64,000 nucleotides of DNA. Source: Lentinus brumalis (taxonomy: Eukaryota; Basidiomycota; Agaricomycetes; Polyporales; Polyporaceae). Below are positions 52,101-62,900 of this stretch, piece after piece; within the stretch, counting starts at the first letter, position 1, and the number at the start of each line of letters is the position of its first letter. The stretch is from positions 470,025 through 534,024 of the forward strand of contig MARA01000030.1 in assembly GCA_001792895.1 (NCBI GenBank), given 5' to 3'. The position numbers and the translations under genes are program-made. A model generated the notes under the pieces. It did not search any database, was not told the origin of the DNA, and saw only the letters and a program-made list of their open reading frames with translations.

Positions 52101-53862
52101 AGTGTTCAAGATTTGTGCCTGTCAACCCATGAACCACAAATGGACAGTCTCCACCTTCAACACCCTCATCCTCCTCTGTGTCATTGACCGCTGTGGACTC
52201 TGAGTCCTTGTTAGATGCCATGCTCAGGGTATAGTTGACAACAACAGGCGGTTCATCCTCGGGATACGCCTCCAGATTCTCATATGAGATATTGCAGTCT
52301 GCATAGTCTTCATGGTTCAGTTTCAACCACTCAAGGGCTTCTTTGACCTTGTTACGCCGCACAAGCATTGGTGTCCTCTTGAACTCCTTTAGAGTTGGCA
52401 CATTAGGACCTATATATATGAATGCGAGGACTTCATCCAGATCATCGCGGGACGGAGGTAGTGCATGATAAATCTTTGGCATGGGCAATGAGTGGCTGAC
52501 AACATTTGCCTTCATTTTAGACATTCCCGAAACATGAACCTTGACTGTGCATATATTGTGCTTTACACGTGAGATGAGCATTTTCTCAGTCCAACTGAGG
52601 TTCTGCAGCTGCGGAGGAACTTCACCAATCCATAGACCATTCGCTAGACTATCTGCTGGAAGTTTATCTTGGCTCAATTCTTCCAAGCAAGACTTGCATA
52701 TATCGTCACAGCCAGGGAGAAGAACTGGTCCAGAAAGTGGTGTTATTGGATCAGTAGGATCATGTCGTTCGCTCCTGGTCACTGGACGATCTGGAATCAG
52801 TTGGCTGCGGTCAAACTCTGCATCTGCCAAGGATGACATGTCAGTCTTATATGCTAACAAGCCGCATACAGCACAGGCAGACTCAATGAAGTTCTGAACT
52901 TGTATATCTTCCGCAAAACCTCGTACTGTAGTCTCTGTCAGGTCCGGAGTCAGTGGAGATGGCGGGAAATTAATTGGTCGATTTGTAGCTGTCTGCTGCT
53001 GGGTTCTTTGTTTTTCCTTGTAGGCCTGTTGACGAGCTTTGTTTGACTGCGGAAGAGGGACCTTTGCAAAGACTGAAACAAATGTAGGACATGCAGTGCA
53101 GAAATGACTTTGAATTGCGCTGAGGATTTTACTTTTGTTCTGACGGGCGTTGACACCTGTGATGCAATGTTTCCGTGCATAATCCAGTAGAACTGACTTG
53201 CCCATCTTCCTTGTAAATTGTTCTAAAGGAACATCAGCAACCACATGACCATCATCCTGTTGAGGTGTAGACTCCAAAGCATACGCCACAAATCTGTAGT
53301 TATAATTAGCATCACCAGAACCCGATGGCAGAAACGGGGCAATATCAGTATAAGACCAAATACGAGCCCCACTGTCACCATCCTTATCGGGCCGTCTGGG
53401 GAACTTAGCACCACCATAGCATGCGGATGATTTAGAATCAGAGGTGGTGGGTGTGGGCCTCAATGAGTCAGCTGTGCGCACAGCTTGAAATCCTTTAGTT
53501 TGCCAGCTGTATAGATATCTATATAATTGCGGGCAGTGATCGTGGGCTAGATATATGCATCTCAGATGAAACCACTTTACCAGTCGTATATGCATCCAGA
53601 TACGCTTCCGACGGTGCAGAAGACTGCTCACTAATGTTCCAGTATATCTTGGCCTAACGCCCTCAAACAATATTACGACATCAGGCAAACCGGCGGAGTG
53701 TAAACACTCCTCCGTTGCACAGATGCGTTCACAGTAACCCGGGAAGCTTGCACCGAGGGTGCTTCCCAAAACCCTGCCCACAAGGGACTCAGGACTTTCT
53801 AATAGGGTGCCTGACGTAACCCCAGGTTTGCTGAGTGCATATGAAGCGTTCTCAGCAAACAT
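46168..53862 (-). CDS. Helitron Rep/helicase with C-terminal ubiquitin-protease-like domain
   Basis: One uninterrupted frame of 2,564 codons. The first 230 or so residues may be leader; MGKSVLLDYARKHCITGVN (about 235) starts a region typical of fungal Helitrons. Next is the Helitron-like N domain, with the HUH nuclease motif LTLHLHMLLW (His about 869 and 871) and the Rep tyrosines YVADYITK (about 1082 and 1086). The PIF1-type helicase has GGMAGTGKS (about 1660), IFLDEVSM (about 1736), FAGDFAQLPP, TDFASQGRT and TCLSRGST. The last 280 residues look like a USP-type cysteine protease: NWSCAYDSLLTIL (Cys about 2296), CXXC pairs CRAC and CPKC, and GGKHFVCRFIDKAGG-VWFHDG (His about 2510). Rolling-circle transposition is the known role of Rep-helicase; the protease role is inference. 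Intact and intronless. Confidence 0.93.
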   Translation of the reverse strand: MFAENASYALSKPGVTSGTLLESPESLVGRVLGSTLGASFPGYCERICATEECLHSAGLPDVVILFEGVRPRYTGTLVSSLLHRRKRIWMHIRLVKWFHLRCIYLAHDHCPQLYRYLYSWQTKGFQAVRTADSLRPTPTTSDSKSSACYGGAKFPRRPDKDGDSGARIWSYTDIAPFLPSGSGDANYNYRFVAYALESTPQQDDGHVVADVPLEQFTRKMGKSVLLDYARKHCITGVNARQNKSKILSAIQSHFCTACPTFVSVFAKVPLPQSNKARQQAYKEKQRTQQQTATNRPINFPPSPLTPDLTETTVRGFAEDIQVQNFIESACAVCGLLAYKTDMSSLADAEFDRSQLIPDRPVTRSERHDPTDPITPLSGPVLLPGCDDICKSCLEELSQDKLPADSLANGLWIGEVPPQLQNLSWTEKMLISRVKHNICTVKVHVSGMSKMKANVVSHSLPMPKIYHALPPSRDDLDEVLAFIYIGPNVPTLKEFKRTPMLVRRNKVKEALEWLKLNHEDYADCNISYENLEAYPEDEPPVVVNYTLSMASNKDSESTAVNDTEEDEGVEGGDCPFVVHGLTGTNLEHLGKVRPYEITARAVEHFKSQGKALGIGQAKQPESIYDNPQLYPQMFPWLFPYGYGGLKNCRIQKPVSEERRKQQLLMYHDKRFQLEPLFPLVALNHEQIKKSATAGYLLADRNKFNDIATRILSIDSDTLTGLIERLKEGPVKPETEAEKACFKVLNDLDHVNHKVQGSITSKKYMRNEIWSLVSYLGAPSWFITFAPADVKHPLALYMADTNQTFIPRFRDQDERLRLIANNPVAGARFFKVMVDLFIKHVLGVGLDRAGVYGDTAGYYGTVEQQGRLTLHLHMLLWIKSALTPQEVRDRIMDPQSDFQQKMVEYLESVHKGEFLDGDMESVANRLEEQKVKDPMRIPPTETLPDAPPKKCEHEESADCPKCELYRSWWTTYIQEVDEILYLSNVHKCTTRSKNGKTPKGAQNSGVHEYDNRGCTDPITKTCKARFPRDTFKETAVDPESGALIIKKGEPWLNTFTPAVSYLLRCNHDVTSLMSGTAIKSVIAYVADYITKTPLKTHVMFQSVQKVFERNTELLCSDKTRTDKARSMLTKMVNSLTAASEIGGPMAAMYLLKHPDHYTGHIFRACYWRGYVLEVMRAWDDSKNIAEDGKATVVVALDDRAKNGKKRIVPISPVLDYMWRPAVYEDVCVYDWIRLNHKKSMSSARRKVAKPQTYVPADDNSDFENDYAVDETVPHLHTAYDHNDGDEPEPAASDDEEELTCVGGRPVYAKEEEEDSEDELLLTSKAAEQLEEDILQAEASRAEGVPPLNLSAKYHTFMANHPQASTHEVRLMDETEGFVPNFIGGPLPRKDAGSREEYCMTMLTLFKPWRSGKDLRVNEEMMWNDIFASYAFTDRQTEIMKFFHIKYECNDARDDFSAARKQAGQGRTNPLYMSDREMDEIEMEGYIFDGEATAADKENELINSNNWTTISDGEVLRQTRIATAEKVMKSSGWLDPLAAPKLSTPTTLHTRVTPDEECTATEWKGILDTMRKDILDARDVEASQRKVPVATELPVNDEPDRVKLVDKQYFMRKEFEATDTSAKELIEKTVDQFSLNEAQERAFRIVANHAVQSCGEHLKMYLGGMAGTGKSQVIKALTHFFAERHESYRFMCLAPTGSAAALIGGSTYHSMLGFRSKDTSESLAGLMQVRAKLQNVEYIFLDEVSMLDCSSLYKICAKMCGALKNDGVPFGGINMIFAGDFAQLPPSMNGKALYAHDVGRVIHRTHDHAKQKASIGKAVWHQFTIVVILRENMRQRSQKPEDAKLRTALENLRYRACTDDDIRLIQSRVAGRGKDRPRLNHPDFRNVSVITSWNSYRDAINAMGCERFARENGQVLQTFYCRDKLAAESDSSDMSRRQRQNKVNPKQATNIVNAELQEMLWDLSPELTEHHPGKLSICIGMPVMIKVNEATECCVTNGAEGVVVGWTSRPLSEDKFALETLFIKLTAAPRKIQVKGLPENVIPLVHQVRKVKCKLPNGKIIEVNRDQVAVVPNFAMTDFASQGRTRPFNVCDIQNCKNHQSIYTCLSRGSTLAGTIIVQPFDSSKLKGGIAGSLRQEFRELELLDEITKLRYLGQVPPTVVGITRNELIYSFRKWKGEKYMPAAVHSAIQWSPQDPFPLQDKSKDSPWTLIDTKGNKKEIEPVKISQKDATGFVAARGTQALQSLSNTGITRKDKRKRDDDIEAEVSQSKPVKRIKASQPPAGSKSFRGFPWDPINWSCAYDSLLTILLSVYMECQPVWDRDVYNTSELLGQAGVKFTQVLATKPTATLQQARDYIRNMLGCIDAELGLNGRTYTDLYSVARNLFAVDEPALKKSYLCRACGHEGDPVLDNGVIWTCEESLWKNNPAKLGNHRGKSINQWINALKTQKAHKNCPKCQRAMQMCAAYESAPYFVGFITHNVKVLVDNQIVFQDIDQMYRVCGIVYYADDDGGKHFVCRFIDKAGGVWFHDGAKYKDQVVYYDNVVNFPPKKLQTVDKYGMKMVIYTRL

Positions 53863-54300
53863 GCCCGTAGGGCTCTCAGCCCACAGAGGTAGTCCTAGTG
53901 GAGTTGGTATACTGCATGAGTGATGATCAACATTGTAAGAAGTGCTGACGTACCTGAGACACCGTGGTGTGGGGAGTTAATGTTGCCAGCATATGAGGCA
54001 AGGACTTGTTGCCCAGCAGCGTAGCTCTCCCATGATACGAGTCCTGCATAGAGCAAGACATATGCTAACAACCAAGGAATGAGTATCACCTGGCCAATAG
54101 ATAGCAGGCTAATAGAGTGTCGTCTGATTTGCATCGTAGGCGTGTTGGTGATTTGAGTTGAAGTTTCGATTGAGGGTGAGCGCCCATGTTGAACTTTCCA
54201 TGTGGCAAGGGCGTCTGGTTGGCCTTTGCACGTGTGATGGGCGTCACTGCTCGCCTCAGTATTCACTCCAAGGCTTCAAGTTCTCGGACATATGTTGCAG
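46168..54300 (-). mobile_element. Helitron (autonomous-looking, ends uncertain)
   Basis: Defined by its intact Rep/helicase gene. It is AT-richer than both flanks, as judged by eye. Right end somewhere in 53.9-54.4 kb; no TC terminus assigned. Confidence 0.6.
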
Positions 54301-54439
54301 AATGCGGATATATTCCAAGTATATGTATCTGATACATAGAAAAGCGCATCTGCACATATAACACTACACTTCATAAGAGAGAGGGGGGGGGGGTTGCGAG
54401 GATTCATATGCCGGCGACAATTGGGAGAGATAGCAGAGT
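53863..54439. other. Spacer right of the Helitron ORF
   Basis: No supported gene. A 123-codon minus frame (54266-53895) has a hydrophobic stretch but no start context or family. A G-run of about 10-11 lies at 54384-54394. Confidence 0.4.
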
Positions 54440-57400
54440 TTAGTAGTCCGAGTCCTGGCGACGGGCAAGGAGAGCAGCACCGTACAGGTTGTGTGACATG
54501 CCCGTGGTGTTGTTCTTCGATGGGTATGTCGATGCGCAATAGTACACCAGCGCAATGTCACCAAACCGCAACTCCTCTGTGCAACGCGGGAGAGAAGTGA
54601 GGTTCTCGTGACGGTACACAAGGGAGTCCACCTTGCCCCCGCTGAAGTACTCACGGGCATCCCACAGCCCAACTACGAGGCCAGTTAGTTCTCTCTGTTT
54701 CTTGCATACTAAACTCAAGGCAGACTTACTGTCATCTCCGTGCCCCCATACGGTCTTGTCGCGCATGTCTAGCAGGGAACGAGAAGGTTTGGCATTTGAG
54801 AGACCAGAACCAGTCGTGCTGCGACCGGGAGTGAACCCCATCCCCTTGATCTTGGGCACTGGAAGGAAGAATCAAAAAGATAATTCCGCGCAAACCAAGT
54901 ATAAAAACATACCCTTCTTTGGGGTGCTGTTGGCAGCGGTGCCGCTATTGGCGACCATGGTACGATAGGCGATGCCGTTGTACTTCTCCTCGGTCGTGTT
55001 GAGACCGTAAGAGGTGAACAACAAGGTCTCCTCACCAAAGACCGTGCCAAAGAATGCAGCGGCACGGTCATGTTCACCATACATCGGAGCTCCACAAAGC
55101 TGCTTGGCAAGCTTGGAGTTGTCGTTGTATAGGCCTTGAGGGACAAGAATGTTACAGGCCACCACCAGCACCACATCGACACAGATGAACCGAGATGGAC
55201 GAACATCCCCAGTCGACTTTGCACAGAGGGTCAGAACCTTCGGCCTGTCTGGAATGAAGGCATGGACCATCGCGTCTGCGGGATCATACCGAGCGGGGTT
55301 GATCACAAAGGGGTCGTCCTCTGGATTAGCGCGTCCCCCTGAATACAGCATGACCCGAAGCAAGGACCTATACAATTGCATGGCATCAGACACCGCCATG
55401 TAAAATATCATAAGACGTTGCTCACCGCCGACAGATGTCATACTGGTCCTCGCTGAATATGCCCTCATGCGGACGGATGACCATAATGGTATAGGCACCA
55501 AAGTCGGCACGGCACGGTCTGCCGTAAAAATCATGAGCTCTTCAAATGCACCACATACGTGTTTGACAAAACTTACCGGAGACGGGGAAGACTGGAGTAC
55601 GTTGGCAGGAGGACTGGGTCCAGGTTGTCGTAGTCCAGGACTCCCGAGGTGTCCTTGCCCTTGGCATGTACGTTCATCTCCAGCAGATTGTCGAGATAGT
55701 TGTCGTTGATCTGACGCAACTCTTCGGGAGATTGTGAAGGCTCCGGAACTGCGGAGGTGCTATCGTCCCTGGAACAATGGGTATATGAAGCAGCACCTCA
55801 TGGCCATGGTAAGCAAAACAAAACTTACATGTCATAGCGTACACTCTTGCTCTTGGATCGAGCAGGAGTCCGCTCCCCGTCCTCTGGCTTGATCTTTATG
55901 CCGCGGATGCTACCAGAAAATGATTGAGAACAGTGCAAGTAAACATTTTATTGAACAGACGTACGTGGAACCCAAATCCTCTACATCGTCATCGGTATCA
56001 AGGGCCGCAGAATCGGAGTTGTGAGTGAACAGACGGGTCTGACGTTCAAGTCTACATTGAGAGAAGAAATCATATAAGACGGCGTCCATTATTGTAGCAC
56101 GGGTGCATTACTCCTCCTCATCGACCTCCTCCTCCGCGGGGTTGAAGAACTTGTCGCTGGAACTGAGTCAAGTGTCAGGTGAGGTCTATCTGTCAACAAA
56201 AGAGGACTTACTCGGGGGAGTGACCTTGGAACCCATCTTGCCTTTCTGGAGCGCCTTAGCAATGGTCTGGCGGCGAGGGAGCGGAAGAACCTTCTGGGCA
56301 CTGAAAACAGTTGAAGCAGTGCTATACAAGATATCAACATCAGAACTGTTGATAACGAGAACGAAGTACTCACCGAGAGGCCTTCCTTCCCCGCGGAGGA
56401 GACTCCACCATGACGATGTCAGAGTCCTCAGCAGCAGTGTCTTCCTCCGCCTCAGAAGTATTGACACTGAAGTAAATGTTATCAGCAATGGTACATGAGA
56501 ATATTCAGCACTGGACTTACCCAACGGTGCGGGTCTTCTTGGTGGGAGATGCGCTAGTGACAAGTCAGTAAATGAAACAATACCTGATTCAATGCAGCAC
56601 ATACCTTTCCTCCATAGCATCATCGGAATCGTCCCTGAAGGCAACATGAGACGAATGTACAAAGCCATGGGGTATGCAGCTTACTCCTTGGCACGCTTGC
56701 CCCGCTTTGCAGGAGTCGGAACACGGGCTTTTATGGCGGAAGCCTTGGCCGAGGACGCCTTGGTTGCAGCGGCCTTGGTTGCAGCGGCCTTGGTTGCCTT
56801 GGTTGCTGCAGCCTTGGGCGTGGCAGCCTTGGTTGCCGCAGTCTTGGTGACCTTGGTCGCAGAGACCTTGGTCGCAGCGGCTTTAGGCTTGCTGTAAGAA
56901 CGTAGAACATGAGTTAGTCTGTGACACTAGAAAGGAATGTAAGACTTACTTGGGAGAGGGCGAGCCTTGGCTGACGGGCACTTCACCCTTTTTGAGAGTC
57001 CGGCTAGGCACTGGGTTAGCAGGTATGATGTGTTCTACAAGTATGAGACATACGAGGCCTTGGGGGTACGCTCCACATTCTTCCGGGGGGTTGCGTACTC
57101 GGCCTCGTCTTCATCCTCGGTACCAGCGACAGAGGCCGTGTCAGCCTCGTCCTCACTGCTGCATACCCCAAAGCGTAAGAACTCCAGCATAGCACCAGTA
57201 ATATGTGGACTCACCCGATGTCCTCAGCTGTACGCTCCTCCATGCTATCACCGTCCTCTTCTCCGGCCTCTTCAGCGTCATCAATCTCCTCCTCCTCGCC
57301 CTCTTCCGCCTCACTGTCCACAAACTCCGGGCTATGCTTACTCAGAGACCTATCATGGTCGCAGCATAGGACAACTCACCTAATAGCCTTCTTGCGAGCT

Positions 57401-57691
57401 CCGCCTCGGCCAACCTTAGCAACTTGCTCGCTAAAAGACCATGAAAAAATCAGTAAAGTCGGTGGAGAAAAATAACATCAACATACCCTTTGGCGGCCTG
57501 GGTAGAAGCTAAACGGCGAGTAGCCGTCGCGGTCATCATCGGAGTGGCCTTGGCTGCCTTGGCCTTGGGCTTCGGGGCAGGACTAGCCTTGGTAGTGCTG
57601 TGGGTAGTAACAAACTTCAGCTCCTACACAGGGTAAGACTATGATAAGGGATTACTCACGATTTGGCAGCAGCGGTTTTGCGAGGAGCCAT
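54440..57691 (-). CDS. Unrecognised nuclear-type protein with Lys/Ala-rich N-terminus, multi-exon
   Basis: The start is ATG 57691 (MAPRKTAAAKS) and the stop 54440 (ALLARRQDSDY), with at least ten short introns. The N-terminal third is a histone H1-like Lys/Ala/Thr tract (KAAATKAAATKASSAKASA) interleaved with acidic Ser/Glu clusters, so nuclear and chromatin-associated by composition. The C-terminal half is folded: LPTYSSLPRLRPCRADFGAY, RPHEGIFSEDQYDI, FVINPARYDPADAMVHAF, RPSRFICVDVVLVVACNILV, FFGTVFGEETLLFTSYG and LGLWDAREYFSGGKVDSLVY. I do not recognise this domain. It is divergent from the gene at 58427. Exact splice sites were not all fixed. Confidence 0.7.
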
Positions 57692-58426
57692 TTCGAAGGG
57701 AGATGTGCAATGATACAGAAGGATATAGAGCGGGATGAGCAGAGATGAGGGATGAGCAGAGATGAGGGATGCCGGATGAGCAGGGGGATATTGGCCAAAG
57801 AATGGGACGGGATCAAGAGGTCGAAGAGAAGTTCGGACTCTGGAGAATCCCAAAAAAATTGTGCTGCCTTTTATCCATTCTCAGAGGGCCTGCATTGCGT
57901 GATTCCGGAGTACGTGCCGGAGCCGGAAGGGCTGGGTTGTGCAGCTATCTTGTCGTGATGGCTCGCTTGAGTTCGCTAGTTCCTATCAGGAAGCATCACA
58001 GAGTTTCAATGATTTCTTGGGCTGCAGGGATCCCTGATCACAAAAACACTTCCAGCGACATTTGGATTGAAAAATGCTTTCATTTGAGTGTAATCAATAG
58101 CAATGACGATGGGAAGGGAAGGCCATAGGGAGAGGGAATGTCAGCGACCTGTGCAGGCCAGACGGATCGCGACCATGCCAGCAATTCGGCTGCAATCCCT
58201 GGTGAATGGATTTCCGGCTGCCAAGACACCTCCGGCCTGTATGCCACAATCCGACTGGTCAGTGGTCTTTGTCAGGGGATGGCGACATTCCAAAGAAGAA
58301 GGGCATGAGGCTGTCAGATATACTCACCTTGCGTATCTGGACTGCAGACGGTGCCCCATCCACCCTAGTCCTCCAGACTTTCCTCCCAACTTCAGCTTTG
58401 TGCGTTCTATACTATTCACTGTGGCA
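57692..58426. promoter_or_regulatory. Divergent intergenic region of the right-arm genes
   Basis: 735 bp between divergent starts at 57691 and 58427. It contains a short imperfect tandem repeat (AGCAGAGATGAGGGATG twice, near 57737-57771). No other element recognised. Confidence 0.5.
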
Positions 58427-59740
58427 ATGTCGTTTTTGGGGCCCCTTCTCAACCATATGCGTGCGGATGCTCCCAAGTATCGTGAGTAACTGATGACTTT
58501 GCGGGCGTTTAGACAACTGACAGGAGCGCAGGGGAGATGTTGGAAGAGGAGATGCGTACGCGAATCAAGAGCGAGCCGGATTCGCAGCTGGCTAGCATTG
58601 GCGAGGTAAGCAACATCATAGACCAATGTTTGCAGACATGGAGCTGACCTCTGCAGCAGGGCTTTGATTATGACTCCTATATTCGGTTGTATGAGTTGCG
58701 CAAACCTCCCATGTTAGTCTTGGTGGACTATGATGAAGATCACCCCGCGAACGATGTTCAAGAGGAATGCACGTTCAAGGTGCAAGGGTACTTGGCAGAT
58801 TGTTCTCTCCCTCCTATTCGACGCTACCAGTGAGTCTCTCAATTGATCCGCCCAGTATCCTTTGTCAAACAGAAACACACCTACCAGGATTCCTCGTAAC
58901 CCAAACCTCCTCATCAATCTCAAGCAGTCCGTGACCTTGACTGGACTGGGGGGCGACACTTTTAATCAAGCAGTCCTTGGGTTGAGTACACTGTTCCAGG
59001 TCACAAAGGGGAAGGTTATGCAGCGTGGCGGCCAGTTGAGAGACTGGGCGCCAGGAGAGGCAGAGGGCAATCATACCTTGACTTTCAGTAGCCGATATCT
59101 CACGCCAGCCAAGGACATCTCTGATGATGATGTTCGTCCTGATCTGTCCGAGGTCATCGACCCCTTCAACGTTCTGCGTCCAGCCCTCCGCACTGAGGTG
59201 CACACCTTGGACAATGCGGTTTACTACTGGCAGCGGACTCGCTCTACAGTTGGGTAAGTTCAAGTTCAAATCCTGTCTTGAGCAGATGCACTTACAGCAA
59301 TTGCCACAGAGGTCGGTTTATCAGCGACACCGCAACACCGGAGATATTCAGTCCGAGCAACATGGTGGAAGTGCGCTTTGCCCTGCATCTTGCCAAAGTC
59401 GGACGAGACGAGTACATGTTCCTTCCAAAGCTGCGCTCAATCTGTCTGCTCAGTAACGAGGTTCAACGGGTAGGCAGATACATCATACATAAGTACTTAC
59501 CAGGAGAAACTTACCTATCTATCATAGGACTACAACATTGCCGCCATTCGAGCTATGACCCGCAAGGCGGTCTCCCCTTTGAAGAAGGTGAAGCGTAAGG
59601 CGGACTACGGCCGCAATGACGGCGAGGATGACGGTGAGGGGTCTGGGTCTGCGGAACTTGGGGAACCGCCTCAGAAGGCCATGAAGCGTCTCAGTTTGAA
59701 GGACGACCGGCCGGAGGAGGTAGAGATGGAGTCTGCTTAG
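58427..59740 (+). CDS. Unrecognised protein, multi-exon
   Basis: ATG 58427 gives MSFLGPLLNHMRADAPKY; the exon ends TATC before GTGAGT and joins GGGAGATG, reading KYR-EMLEEEMRTRIK. Later exons read FDYDSYIRLYELRKPPMLVL, DQDEDHP-like acidic turns, FKVQGYLADCSLPPIRRYQ, IPRNPNLLINLKQSVTLTG, FSSRYLTPAKDISDDDVRPD, NMVEVRFALHLAKVGRDEYM and a basic/acidic tail (SPLKKVKRKADYG ... DDRPEEVEMESA), stop 59738-59740. The tail contains a nuclear-localisation-like KKVKRK. No known domain is recognised. It is convergent with the 661-residue exon of the next gene, whose stop lies about 200 bp away. Confidence 0.68.
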
Positions 59741-59944
59741 AGGTGTATTCTATAGACGGGTCTTGAACAGTATGCCGTTCTTTTGGACGCTACTTATTGC
59801 TTTGTAATTGCGCATTGGTGGTTCTATATTCAATGACTTGGGGATGTTATGACAAGAGTCGTGCAACAGAATAAGTATCACACCGTCACGGTTTCCGCAG
59901 GAAATCTAGACACCATCAGAATGAAGGAGGGAAACGCAACCTGG
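59741..59944. other. Convergent spacer
   Basis: About 200 bp between two convergent stops; nothing recognised. Confidence 0.4.
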
Positions 59945-62900
59945 CTAATTCACGACGCGCTGGTATTTACAAAGGGCATGTTCTAGCATAATCGCATCAA
60001 ACCCCATCCAGGCCCGTTCCTCCTCCGTGAACGCTTTCTCAACCGCGGTGTAAACAGACTTGAAGCAACCAATAACATCCGCACAGGACGCTTTTGGTGC
60101 CAAAGGCTGTCCAATAGCCTTGAGACCGTTCCAGGATCCCAACTTCATACCGTGGATCACGTTCCCGACCTCGTCCAAGGAGGGACGGGCGACCCGCCCG
60201 GCGTATACAAAGTCTGCTGTGAGGAGATAACCGGTCAGACTACCGCATAGAGGAAAGAGTTTCTCCTTCTCCTCGGTAACAGCTTGAGTCCACTGCAGGA
60301 AGTCCAAGAATTGAATCTTCTTGTCTTCGGGATTGTTGCTGTCCTTGTTCTGTGCTTCCTGCCACATGGTCCGGAAGTCCTCCTCGAGCAGAAAGTAGTT
60401 CTCGGGGTCAGTCCAGGCCTTGTAGAACCGCTGGATTTGCGGTTGCCCATATGATGACATGTTGAGGACACCGGTAAGGGACTTCCGTATTGTGTCGTTG
60501 TCTGTGCCGTCGTAGCCATGGAGGACAAGAGTGTTCTGCCACTGCTCCAAACTGGAGTAGTAGGAAGACGAACGAAGTGTGAGAAGCAGGGGAGAGTTGA
60601 ACAGATGGGAGCGTGTGAGGACGCAGCTAGCGAAACCGCCGGGAAGGTCGATGATGTCTGGATGGAAAGCACCTCCTGGTCCCCGCACCTTGATGCGAGA
60701 TCGTCCGTGTTCACGCATTGGTAGGAAGCGGTCGAGATCCGATGCGATCCGCCTCTGAACTGACGTGAACGAGCTGGAAGAGGGATCACGGACAACCGCC
60801 ATAGCGTCGCGCAGGAATTGTATCAACAGATGAACGCCTTGCTGTGCAGGAGTAGCCACAGGAGGCAGAACTGCAAGGGGTTTGCTCCGCGCTGCCGCCG
60901 CCGCCGAGGCTCGACGAGCGATGGGTCGGGTCGGGCTGGCCGAGGTAGATCCAGTGTCGACTTGGGTTGGGTCGACCGCAGCAGCAGGACCGCTTCTATG
61001 AGCTTGCGAGGACGACGGGGTTGTTGCATGCCGAGGAAGTGCAGGAAGTGCGGACTGTAGGGCGCAGGAAACCTCATGAAGGGATGTCTGACAACGAGCC
61101 CGAGCAGCGGAGATCCGCTGAAGCAACCTGGCCTCGCGGGAATCCGGCGATGCTATGGGGTGGGCCTGGAGAGCTTTGATGAAGGGGTGGAAGTCGGAGA
61201 CTCTAAAGGATGTTGGACGGGTTCCGCGCCGGCCAAGAATGCGTGCTCCAACAGACTGGTGTGCATTCCAGATCTCCGGCAGGAGTAGAACGTCTTCGTT
61301 TGGGATTGTTTGCAGGAGGAAGACGACGAAGTACGCGGAAAATTGCTTTGTGCGAGCGGGAAATCCGAGCCAACACTCCAAAACAGACACGAGTGCATCC
61401 GTCACGGCCAAAGTGATGGTTTCTCTGGATGTGCGAGGGGCAGCAACACGGGCGGAGCTCTCGCCGACAACCAAGTTGGGGCAGTAGTCTCTGCTGCATA
61501 GCGTCTTCGACTTCCGGGATCGCACCGTGAAGAAGATGTCACGAACGAGACGTTCGAACCAGTCCGAGGACTTCCGAAGAGCGTGCTGGGACTTAAGGAG
61601 CCGGCCGACTAGAATGGCTGCGGCATCGACGCAGGATACCGTGAGCCACGTCCAAGCCGCAGCGTTGCAAAGCATGAGCCGACGTCGCTCCAGCGCGATG
61701 TTCAATGCAATGAGATCGGCACTAAGCTGTCGGACGCGGTGTCCACTCCACATCTGTACGACGCAGCCCGCGAATTCGTCCGATATGCTGCCCGGGGATT
61801 CGGCACGCCATTTTGCAAGGAAGGTATCCACGTCACGGTCGCACCCAGATGGCGCAGGGATGCCAGAAGCGACGTCCTCGTATTCCGTTAGGACCTCAGC
61901 GAGGCGTGCTTGCGATAGGGAGTCCAGCACCGGCTGGTAGCCTATGACCGAAAACGTCAGTACGACCGGTTGTTAGTCTTGCAGGGGACACGTACAAGTG
62001 ATACTGCTGCTCTGGGCCTTGCAAAGATTGCGAGAGCTGTCATTTTGGGAGCTAGACAACTCAGTGGGAATATCTGCTGCCAAATCTGCAGGGAATGCAA
62101 TATGCTCAATGTCTTATGCCGGCGTATGAGAACACGCATCACGTACGTTCTTCTTCCTGAGACTGCAGTTCGTCGTCCTCAGGCTCCGTTTCAGTCGAGT
62201 AGCTGCGGCTCTCGTGGGACGGTTCTGGCAGACGAGGCAGACCGCACTTCATGGTGTTGGGCCAGTCACCTCCACGCTCGCTTTCCATCCCACAAGAATC
62301 ATCTGCACTCAGATCTACACGCCGTCATCAGTAATTATAAATTGTCACAACCATGGATTCGACCGACATGTCAAAGAACGTAATGAGTACCGAGTGCCCT
62401 GCGCATCGTTGGAACCAGACAACACCCGCTGCTCCCTCCGTGCGGTCGCACGCAGGTGCGGAGGCCGCGGCGGCATCTGTACAAAGTCGAAACGTTCTGT
62501 AAAGCAGTCCTCAGTATGTATTGCCATGTACACACAGTTGGGAACGGTTGCTTACGGCGATTGTTAGACCGTTCCGGACGCCGGGCATCGTCGTCAACGT
62601 CCGTGTCCGACAACTCTTCCGTGCCCGAGGCGACTGCTTTACCTTTGGCCTTACGGTTCTTCAACGCGACTGGACGCGTCCCGTTCGCGCGATGATCATG
62701 CTCAGTCTTCTTGAGTAGAGACCGTTGCTTACGGCGATTCGTAGACGGTTTTGGAGGCCATGCATCCTCGTCAACGTCCATGTCCGACAACTCTTCTGCC
62801 GCCAAGGCAACTGCTTTACCGTTGGCCTTACGCTTCTTGAATGCAATTGGACGTGTCCCGTTCGCGCGACCGTCATGCTCAGGCTTCTTGAGCTTCTTGG

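Noticed and set aside
53895..54266. 123-codon frame with a hydrophobic stretch
   Set aside because: No family, no neighbouring exon and no conserved motif; probably Helitron end or spacer sequence.
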